64,000 nucleotides of DNA from positions 315,001 to 379,000 of the forward strand of contig JAXRKP010000081.1 in the NCBI GenBank assembly GCA_037039925.1, written 5' to 3'. This document shows positions 55,695 through 61,907 of the stretch, in pieces. Position 1 is the first letter of the stretch; each line of letters opens with the position of its first letter. The translations under genes were made by a program, and so were the position numbers. The notes under the pieces were generated by a model. The model was not told the origin of the DNA. It made no database searches and was given only the letters and a program-made list of their open reading frames with translations. The stretch comes from Doris montereyensis (taxonomy: Eukaryota > Mollusca > Gastropoda > Nudibranchia > Dorididae).

Positions 55695-58600
55695 GGATTA
55701 GGATAAGAAAAGCAAACTCCCACAAAATTAAGTCAGTAGATTACTCTGTGTGATACAATACAGGTTTTATTAAACACGTGTAACTTTTATCATTATCTCT
55801 TGTTATTTTTTACCTCTAACAGCTGGTTTCGTTTCTTCTCTCTGTTTAGGGTCATTAAGTGCCAAAATTCAGATTCTTCACTTTCTTCCTCAAAGAAATC
55901 TTCATCTGGCACGGCTTCCGCATCTCCCATGAAAGCCAAAAATACTACAGGCAGTTCATCTTCTGCGACTTCCATCAGTGACGGTCAAAGCGATATGAAG
56001 GGCAATCCAAACAAATCTCCTTGCTCATCAAAGACCACAACACAAAATGACAGGAGCCAGTCTAGGCCTAGTCACAAGATTATTTTCAATAACAACGATG
56101 TCAGAAGTTCCAAAGATATATCCTCATGGTCAGACAAGACACAAACAGCAGTCAGTGACAAAAATTTAGATACAGAGTTTGATTCAGATGATGAGCTTAT
56201 CGACTCTTGTTTGAAAGCAGAGGAGAACTCATGGAAAATGAGGGTGGCATGTCACACACTGAAATGAACATGGAAACAAAACATATGCCATCAACTTATG
56301 GTGATGACGACAGGGTCATGGAATGGGAAGAAGAAAGCGTGAGACATTGTTCCCAGATACAGCCTTCTTCATTTGGAATTGCAGATAGCATAACAATGGA
56401 AGGTATTGAGACAACACAGAATTGTATCGACCAACCTGAAGGTGGCCGTGAGGAAGGAGAAGCATCTGACAGCAACGAGGAAGGGGAGATAATAAGTGAT
56501 GAGGAGGGAGAGAGATCAAACAAAAGTGGGGACAGTGGTGAGGAGGAAGGAGAGATCATTGAAGAAGAAGAGAAGGCTGACAATGAGGTGACAGCCTCTG
56601 AATCCAAAATTGATGATATCGAAAGCACTGAAATTAAACCCGTCAAAACAGAGATTGTAAATGCTGGGAACGAAGATGATGAAAGTGTCTCTAACTGTAT
56701 TGAAATCAAGTTGGAAGCACCGACAGACAGTCAGGAGGATTACAAGGAAAGTGTCAGTCCTGAAAAGGAAAAAGAGGAGGAGGAGGAGGATGATTATGAT
56801 CCAAATGACCCCATGAATGGCTCCTTCCAAATAGCAAAGTTTTTACACAGCCTGGTGACAAATGAGTTTGATCGTAAGAAGGAGGCAGACCAGAGGAGGG
56901 AAGAAGAGGAGAGAAAGAGAGAAGAAGACGAGAGGAAGAGGGAAGAGGAAGAGAAAAAGAAGTCAGAACCTCAAAAGATTTATCGGGGCATAAGATTAGC
57001 ATTTTAGATTTTCTTGGCAACGCGGGTGCTATGTTTGGTGTATGTGGTGACAGGCACAGCAGTAGGACCCCAGGTAGAGGAGGTCGCGGACGTGGTACCA
57101 TACGGCCTTTCAATTTCGGTCGGGGCAGAGGAAGTAAGGATGAAGACCCACAAGGTGGCAGAGGCAGGGGAAAATGGGAAAATTCCTTTCCGTCTAAGGG
57201 AAATGGATTTGATGGTGGAGAAGAGGGGAGAGAAAATCCAAATGTCCATGAAAGACATATGCGGTCTGGACCAAGACAAGATTATCTAGAGCAACGGAGT
57301 CGCAGTCACATGTCCGACTCTTCTGAAAGGAGTACCTCACGGTCGGGACGAAATATTGAAGAAAGAAAGAGAAAAAGAGAGGACTTTGCTAACCGTAGTG
57401 TGAATGGACACTCCAAAAGAGATCGAAACTCGAGGAGGGAAGGGGCTCGAAATAAAAGGAGAAAAGTTGAACGAAGGAAAGAGAGAAAAGTTTCAAAACA
57501 TCATCACAGAAGGAGTCAAGAGAGTAGTGAGAGTAGCAGTAGCAGCGAGAGCGGGAGCGAGAGTGATAGCAGTTCTAGCAGTTCAGATGGATCACTCATT
57601 AAGCTGTCTGAAACTTGCGCCATGCCAACCACTCTAGTGATAGTCCTTGTCCAACACCACCGTCAGCTCCCCCTCCACCGCCTCCGCCACCACCGATACC
57701 AGGCCAAAGTCAATCCCCAGAGCCACCACCACCTCCTCATCTCGGTCCCCATCATGGCCACATTCCCTCCTCAGGTGTGTCCCCCAGTCGCCCATCTGCC
57801 CACACCCATCCTGGTTACAGCCATCAAGGCAATGCTCATCATATACCGGTGCAGGCCCAAGGTGTCAAGTGCCACTCCGAGTCAAGCTATGCCCCAACTT
57901 CAGGTCAGGCTCCCCCAGGGCAACCCCATGCCCCTGCAGCTTATCCTCAAGCCTACCACCATTCCAGCCAACAGCACCATGCCCCCCAGCAGCCAAAATC
58001 CCCCATCCACTGTCTCTCATCCAGCTGGCCATCATCCTCCGCCAATTGCTGGTGCCTATCGTCCGTCTGCACATCCCACAACAGGTTACCCATACTATCC
58101 ACGTCCTCACTCACATCCGTCTTCATACTACCCTTCTGCCTCCCTACCAAACGGCCAGCAAAGACCTGGAGCTCCGGTCACATCTACACATTCAGGTGCT
58201 GCGACTTATCCTCCTCGTTACCCATCACAGCATCCAAGCTCTGGCTATCCCACGGCAGCCTCAGCCGTTCGGCACCCTCAACAATACCCAGCAGCCTACC
58301 CTCCTGGCCATGTGCAACGGCCAGCCACCTCCCACCCATACTACCCTGCTCACACATCTTCCCATCGTCCAGCTGCACCCCAACCCCAGACGTACTCTTA
58401 TCCTCACCGCCATCCGTATCCAGCCTCCACCACCGTCAGTGCAAGCTCTCATCCGTCGGCCCGTCCTCCGCATCCTCAGTATTCCGTGTCTTCCACACGC
58501 CCGCATCCATCGGGCATGGTCAGACCTGAGCCCTCTTCAAGTGTCAGGCAGCAGGACGCTGCCTACTTCCACTCTCAGAGGCACATGAGACCGGTGAAGG

Positions 58601-61600
58601 AGAGCCCTCAGAAAACCTCGCCCAAACCTGAAACAAAATCTGCTCGACTTATTTACCGACCCTCTCCTCCGACCGTGAGAGGTGTTGCTACGTCAGATCG
58701 TGTTGCTTCAATTATGCTGCATGATGAGGTAATTATTCTTACTGTTAAAAAAAAATTAAAATCTTTGAATTGATGCATTGAAAGTCACGAGTTAAAGAGT
58801 TTACAATGGATTGGGTTTTTTTTTATTTTAAGAGAGGGGCATGCTCCTTGTTTGTCTCTTGATCGTTCTGTTGTTGCTATTAGGGGGGTTTGTTGGGGGG
58901 GGGGGGGGGGGTTGCTTCTTTGTTGATTTGTTCTTTTTTGTTACAGGCTAAGATTCAAATTATTTACAAATGTCTTTTGAAGGCTCTATGTTGTAGCCTC
59001 TCTGGACAATGACGTGTGTGTTCGAGACCGATACACAGAAACTAAAGAGCAGAGAGACCCCAGACAAAGACTGAAAGGGAAGGGAGAAAGACCCCAGACA
59101 AAGACTGAAAGGGAAGGGAGAGAGACCCCAGACAAAGACTGAAAGGGAAGAGACCCCAGACAAAGACTGAAAGGGAAGGGAGGAGACCCCAGACAAAGAC
59201 TGAAAGGGAAGGGAGGGAGACCCCAGACAAAGACTGAAAGGGGGAGGGAGACCCCAGACAAAGACTGAAAGGGAAGGGAGAGAGACCCCAGACAAAGACT
59301 GAAAGGGAAGGGAGGGGAGACCCCAGTCAAAGACTGAAAGGAAGGGAGAGAGACCCCAGACAAAGACTGAAAGGGAAGGGAGGAGACCCCAGACAAAGAC
59401 TGAAAGGGAAGGGAGAGAGACCCCAGTCAAAGACTGAAAGGGAAGGGAAGAGACAGACAAAGACTGAAAGGGAAGGGAGAGAGACCCCAGACAAAGACTG
59501 AAAGGGAAGGGAGAGAGACCCCAGTCAAAGACTGAAAGGGAAGGGAGGGAGACAGAGCCAAAGGAGTCATGAGATTTTCTGTACATTTTCCTCTTTCTCT
59601 TTCTCAGTTGTTTATGCATGTTGCTAACATAGACTCTTCTATAACTCTTTAATGAGTGGTTGGCAGCCTCTGCTCTGCTGGTAGGTCCTGCTTCTTTCCT
59701 TTCATGTTTTCAACATCTGTCTTTCATCTGGTCGTTTCCTCCAAATCCACTTTGAGGTCACAACGTATGATGATGTAAATTGCACTATCTCAATTTTTCT
59801 GGGTATAAGATGACTGTTATGGCTTGAAATACATTTTTGTTCTTTAAAGCCACCACATTTGAATTTTTTAAAACTGCTCAATTTTTATTTATTTGGTAGC
59901 TAGATTAGTGTTCCACTTTTATTTCGAGTTTATGCAGATGAAACAAAATCTTTAAACAGATATGAAACAAATGACATCAGTGATGGTTTTTCTATTTTTG
60001 GTCTCATGTTTGTTTATGTAATATTAGTCTTATCAAAGTTAAACTCAAAAGAGTTCCCACATGAACACGTGAATATGGTCATGTGTTGTGCATTTGACAA
60101 GGCTGTCTTTTTCATTCATTCAAGGCACCCACTGTACTAAATGAAGTATCATAATTGTTACAGAAATTAAGCCACAGGTTTCCATAATCAGCCTCAGCCA
60201 TCTGAAACTTCTTAACCGTGGTGGTCACTGTTTTAAGGATTCTCTCGAACTCAAATGACCCCAGGCCTAAATTAAAGAGGAAGAAGAAAAAGAAAAGATT
60301 CAATAGTCCTTCAGAAGCTTTGAAGTGGTGTCGGTGGCCGAGTGGTTAGGCTGCCAGACTTGGGATCATGAAATCCCAAGTTTGAATCCTAACAAAACTA
60401 GGCCCGACGGTGTGTTCCTTTGGAAAGACACTTAATACGTATTTTTCCACTCGACCTAGTGCAAATAGGTACAAGCACTAGTTTGGGAATAAAACCCTGC
60501 ATCGGACTACTGTCCTGTCCAGGAGGTGATTATTATGACCTGTTCCACTTCACACTACTGAAACCGGGATATGCCTGGCTCTATGGGCCATGATGGCCTT
60601 GAAGGAACTTCTTATCAGAAGCTTTGACTCTTACAAAATCAAAGATGTAATAGTTTGCTTCACAATTTCATTGGTAGTCTTTTCATTGGTTCTAATAAGT
60701 TGCCTGTTCTACACCAGATGATGTATTATTTTCAACACTTTATTTACGCAGGTGAAAAAGGGATTCAGGCAGCTGGTTGAAGATGCTGTGCGATCAGCCC
60801 TGAAACCAGCTTGGGGCGCCAAGAGACTTTCAAAAGAATCCTATAAAGACATCTTCAAGAAATGTGTGGAAAAGGTAAGAAGTGATTTAGACTTAGTTTT
60901 GAGTTCTTATTTTCTTCCTACGACATAAAGCCTTGTTAGCTAAAACAATCTCTTTTCTTCCTTTCTTATATATTTTTTTTTATCTTTTGCTAAAAAAAGT
61001 AAGCTGTCAATAAGTTTCTGATAAAAAATCTCATGATTTCCGGTTGACATTGACTTTTTCACCAAGGAAAAGACACCTAAAGAAGCCAGTTTGCATGCTT
61101 CCTTGAGAGTTTCCGTGGAATAATCTCTTGCGTTTAGTTCAAGATAGAATAGGAAAAAGAATCGATCGGTCAGATTTCAGCCAATTACAGCCTGTTTATT
61201 TCATATCAAATTTCAGGCCATAGCGAAAGTTGTGGCAAATATATTTTAAATTTGATTAGCAATAATAGGGTGAAGGAAAGAGGGTTTCTGATCATGGTTT
61301 TGAGGACCAGGAAGCAGAGGAACAAACAAATTCTCTTGAATTTCAAGTTTTATAAGGTCTATGATTTAGATACAGAACTATTAACTGGTTGCTCTAGTAT
61401 GGTTACATAGTCTGGTCTCTTTATCTTTTAATTTTTATGAAAATGGCAGTCTACTGTTTTGTCTACTGGTGGCATAGTGGTAAGGTGACTGCTTACACAT
61501 GCTAGGCTTTTCTTTTTGCTTTCACTCCTTTCTTTACCTCTCATCTTGCTGGTACGTTTTATTTCACCATGAGATCACCACATATGGTTGATGGGATAAA

Positions 61601-61907
61601 TTCCAATCAAACAAACAAATCCCCTGTCATTTCTATTATTATGATAAATCACAGTCTAGTACCCACAGCTGTAAGAGTTAGACAATAAAGATTATGGACA
61701 TTTCATCAATCTTTGAAAAATTCAAAAGTCCAGCAACTTAGTAACCATGACACAAGCTACTTCTTCTCATTCTCAAGTTAATTTGGCTGTACTTTTGATA
61801 TCTGTCATCTGCAGGTGTGTGGCTCCAAGGAGACTGTTGTCCAACAGGATAAGATCCAATCCTTGGTAGACGCATATGTAGTTAAAGCAAGGAAAGCAAG
61901 GTCCTAG
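41790..61907 (+). CDS. PHRF1: PHD and RING finger domain-containing protein 1 (thirteen coding exons)
   Basis: The predicted protein has about 1590 residues, close to vertebrate PHRF1. In order it has an acidic N-terminus (1-150), a RING finger ([19 protein letters not shown]; about 140-190), a PHD finger ([24 protein letters not shown]; about 210-255), an arginine-rich region, a lysine/arginine/threonine-rich region, blocks [11 protein letters not shown] and [11 protein letters not shown], a DLLGSI...INRDGSLSAK block, acidic and RS-like regions, a proline/histidine-rich region and a diverged SCAF-type C-terminal domain. In mammals PHRF1 is a nuclear ubiquitin ligase that binds methylated histone H3 through the PHD finger and associates with RNA polymerase II; this is family knowledge. 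The eighth zinc ligand of the RING is Asp (CPVD), as in the family. Phases agree through exon 6. Later exons need about six small indel corrections (listed per exon), likely assembly errors. Confidence 0.9.
42369..43361 (+). mobile_element. Non-autonomous DNA transposon, family C, in PHRF1 intron 1
   Basis: The left end CAGTAGTCGCCGCGTAAGTG follows TA (42367-42368) and the right end CTTGACCGGCGACTG closes at 43361. Near both ends GTGCACTT motifs are repeated. It is about 990 bases long and contains a short (CT)n/(GA)n block at 42880-42952. No transposase frame is seen. Confidence 0.7.
43456..43520 (-). repeat. (AAT)n microsatellite with probable inverted LINE tail
   Basis: About nine AAT units are followed by AAACTTTATTGTTCATCATT. 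Read on the minus strand this is a short 3' end going into (ATT)n, the arrangement seen for LINE tails elsewhere in the window. The body is too short to classify. Confidence 0.5.
43682..43760. repeat. (CATA)n microsatellite
   Basis: About 75 bases of CATA tetranucleotides. The HTYIHTYI and CMYVCMYV open frames on both strands are by-products. Confidence 0.95.
44091..44392 (+). CDS. PHRF1: PHRF1 coding exon 2 (acidic region and first part of RING finger)
   Basis: A long Asp/Glu stretch leads to [20 protein letters not shown] and then [15 protein letters not shown], giving zinc ligands 1-6 of a C3HC4 RING. The acceptor is TTTTACACAG and the donor AAAG/GTCAGT, ending in phase 0. The intron splits the RING between ligands 6 and 7. 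Confidence 0.92.
44718..44758. repeat. (AC)n microsatellite
   Basis: About 40 bases of AC dinucleotides in PHRF1 intron 2. Confidence 0.95.
46230..47380 (+). mobile_element. Degenerate LINE reverse transcriptase fragment in PHRF1 intron 2
   Basis: Broken frames encode [17 protein letters not shown], then [20 protein letters not shown] and the active-site region [18 protein letters not shown], then [11 protein letters not shown], then [20 protein letters not shown] and a C-terminal [16 protein letters not shown]. The catalytic FADD motif of this family is changed to FANE and there are many stops and shifts, so it is dead. It belongs to a common animal non-LTR group; I do not assign the clade. 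Confidence 0.8.
47889..47972 (+). CDS. PHRF1: PHRF1 coding exon 3 (end of RING finger)
   Basis: Twenty-eight codons in phase 0 encode [20 protein letters not shown] and [12 protein letters not shown] supplies RING ligand 7, with Asp at position 8. The acceptor is TTTCCTCAG and the donor CAG/GTATAT. Confidence 0.9.
48160..48290 (+). repeat. Dispersed short repeat R, copy 6
   Basis: It is a diverged copy with a CTTTCACTCTGTCATGTATC block, CACTGAGATCACCGTGTATG and AAGTGCAATGAAACAACAG. Confidence 0.55.
48640..49440 (+). mobile_element. Degenerate LINE 3' fragment in PHRF1 intron 3
   Basis: Interrupted frames encode [20 protein letters not shown], then [20 protein letters not shown] and [20 protein letters not shown], then [20 protein letters not shown] and [20 protein letters not shown]. 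This order is typical of the region after the reverse transcriptase active site in many animal LINEs. Several stops are present. It is a different family from the fragment at 46230. Confidence 0.8.
51044..51168 (+). CDS. PHRF1: PHRF1 coding exon 4 (first half of PHD finger)
   Basis: It encodes [20 protein letters not shown] and [20 protein letters not shown], with zinc ligands 1-4 of the PHD finger. The acceptor TATAG at 51043 gives phase 0 from exon 3. The donor GG/GTATGT leaves phase 2. The downstream CCAG at 51050 is a less likely acceptor. Confidence 0.9.
51640..51731 (+). CDS. PHRF1: PHRF1 coding exon 5 (second half of PHD finger)
   Basis: It completes the PHD finger with [20 protein letters not shown] and CPECC. 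His and Cys ligands and the conserved Trp two residues before the last CxxC pair are present. The acceptor is TATTCACAG; the donor A/GTAAGT leaves phase 1. Confidence 0.92.
52030..52181 (+). CDS. PHRF1: PHRF1 coding exon 6 (arginine-rich)
   Basis: It encodes [20 protein letters not shown] and [20 protein letters not shown], the basic region that follows the PHD finger in PHRF1 proteins. The acceptor is GACATTCAG and the donor GAG/GTTATT is weak; phase 0. Confidence 0.85.
52675..52951 (+). CDS. PHRF1: PHRF1 coding exon 7 (lysine/arginine/threonine-rich)
   Basis: After GTAACAG, phase 0 coding gives [20 protein letters not shown] and then a run of KRKTT-type repeats. The donor GCTGCA/GTATGT at 52952 leaves phase 1, but the next exon needs phase 0. 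The reading frame near the end that fits is [11 protein letters not shown]. One extra base, or two missing, somewhere in the purine-rich 52800-52940 would explain this. Confidence 0.7.
53375..53595 (+). CDS. PHRF1: PHRF1 coding exon 8
   Basis: It encodes [20 protein letters not shown] and later [13 protein letters not shown], blocks conserved in PHRF1 after the basic region. The acceptor is TTTATTTCCAG. The donor is either GTGAGT at 53592 or GTGACT at 53596; only the second keeps the frame of exon 9. Confidence 0.75.
53605..53641. repeat. (GT)n followed by a G-run
   Basis: About 20 bases of GT dinucleotides run into about 17 G residues just after the donor of PHRF1 exon 8. Confidence 0.95.
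54343..54733 (+). repeat. 9-base minisatellite (CTGTGTAAC)n in PHRF1 intron 8
   Basis: The unit CTGTGTAAC is repeated about 40 times over 390 bases with occasional variants (CTGTGTATC, CTGTGTAATC). Because the unit is a multiple of three, it leaves open frames such as CNLCNL on one strand and HRLHRL on the other, which are not genes. There are no spacers, so it is not a CRISPR array. Confidence 0.95.
54911..55027 (+). CDS. PHRF1: PHRF1 coding exon 9
   Basis: It encodes [20 protein letters not shown] and [18 protein letters not shown]; the SRSALLSH block is conserved in PHRF1. Two donors are possible, GTAGGT at 55024 or GTAACG at 55028. The second keeps the frame if exon 10 starts at 55292. 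Confidence 0.75.
55275..55398 (+). CDS. PHRF1: PHRF1 coding exon 10
   Basis: It encodes [20 protein letters not shown] and [18 protein letters not shown], matching the conserved DLLGSI...HRDGSLSAK block of PHRF1. The strong acceptor CTTATACAG would start it at 55275, while the acceptor TTTCCAG would start it at 55292 and fits the phase of exon 9. The donor is ATG/GTTAGT. Confidence 0.75.
55415..55694 (+). mobile_element. 5'-truncated CR1/L2-like LINE tail in PHRF1 intron 10
   Basis: It begins within the last coding codons of the LINE ([12 protein letters not shown]), then a 3' untranslated stretch and a terminal (ATT)n array (55660-55694). This 280-base insertion lies in the same orientation as the gene and resembles the end of the element at 1-2460. 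Confidence 0.75.
55850..58728 (+). CDS. PHRF1: PHRF1 coding exon 11 (large SR-like and proline-rich exon)
   Basis: The acceptor TGTTTAG joins exon 10 to give RDGSLSAK, after which the frame slips. Slips of one missing base each are inferred in the A-run 55864-55867, at about 56210-56235, in the T-run 57002-57005 and in the A-run 57611-57613. One compensating change lies at about 57985-58010. Between them the product is consistent: serine-rich, acidic ([16 protein letters not shown]), [20 protein letters not shown], charged coiled-coil-like [10 protein letters not shown], a glycine/arginine-rich segment, an RS-like segment, then a long Pro/His/Tyr/Ser-rich region ending [18 protein letters not shown]. 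The donor is GAG/GTAATT at 58729. Confidence 0.8.
59040..59560 (+). repeat. Minisatellite of about 33 bases, 15 copies, in PHRF1 intron 11
   Basis: Units of the type GACCCCAGACAAAGACTGAA followed by AGGGAAGGGAGAGA are repeated about fifteen times and vary in length from roughly 27 to 36 bases, mostly through changes in the GGGAGAGA part. The strand is purine-rich. Minus-strand open frames of up to 219 codons come from the repeat. Confidence 0.95.
59660..59800 (+). repeat. Dispersed short repeat R, copy 7
   Basis: It contains TGGTAGGTCCTGCTTCTTTC, CACTTTGAGGTCACAACGTA and a degraded 3' end. Confidence 0.55.
60329..60615 (+). mobile_element. tRNA-derived SINE in PHRF1 intron 11
   Basis: The head reads GGTGGCCGAGTGGTTAGGCT (A box) and AAGTTTGAATCCTAAC (B box), resembling a leucine- or serine-type tRNA. 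The body has CCTTTGGAAAGACACTTAAT, GGAGGTGATTATTATGACC and GGCTCTATGGGCCATGATGG. It matches the minus-strand copy at 37190-37510. A true tRNA is unlikely because the acceptor stem does not pair and a conserved tail follows. Confidence 0.85.
60752..60874 (+). CDS. PHRF1: PHRF1 coding exon 12 (SCAF-type C-terminal domain, first half)
   Basis: Forty-one codons in phase 0 encode [20 protein letters not shown] and [20 protein letters not shown]. This matches gene 1 exon 3 in length class and pattern (V..A.R.ALKP...K..YK.I..K.V). The borders are TTACGCAG and AAG/GTAAGA. Confidence 0.9.
61450..61625 (+). repeat. Dispersed short repeat R, copy 8, with tRNA-like head
   Basis: It starts GGTGGCATAGTGGTAAGGTG, which resembles an A box, and continues to repeat R blocks CACCATGAGATCACCACATA, TGGTTGATGGGATAAATTCC and AATCAAACAAACAAA. 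This copy suggests that repeat R is the body of a tRNA-derived SINE. Confidence 0.6.
61815..61907 (+). CDS. PHRF1: PHRF1 last coding exon
   Basis: Thirty codons and a TAG stop (61905-61907) encode [20 protein letters not shown] and [10 protein letters not shown]. It is the equivalent of gene 1 exon 4 ([14 protein letters not shown]) at the same intron position and phase. The CHSKSG signature is changed to CGSKET. Confidence 0.9.
   Translation: MCGSKETVVQQDKIQSLVDAYVVKARKARS

Larger units (their letters stand above)
58729..60751 (+). other. PHRF1 intron 11
   Basis: It contains a G-run (58895-58912), a minisatellite (59040-59560), a copy of repeat R (59660-59800) and a tRNA-derived SINE (60329-60615). 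Confidence 0.75.

Noticed and set aside
57615..58588. Two overlapping proline/serine-rich frames of 304 and 313 codons
   Set aside because: They are alternative frames of PHRF1 exon 11. Only part of the first (57615-58000) is the true continuation, after an inferred one-base slip.
58960..59619. 219-codon minus-strand frame with repeated PFQSLSGVS
   Set aside because: It is the complement of the intron 11 minisatellite; units of varying length make the frame drift.
60329..60400. Functional leucine or serine tRNA gene
   Set aside because: Box A and B match but the stems do not pair well, and the same body follows in another copy at 37190-37510, so it is a SINE head.
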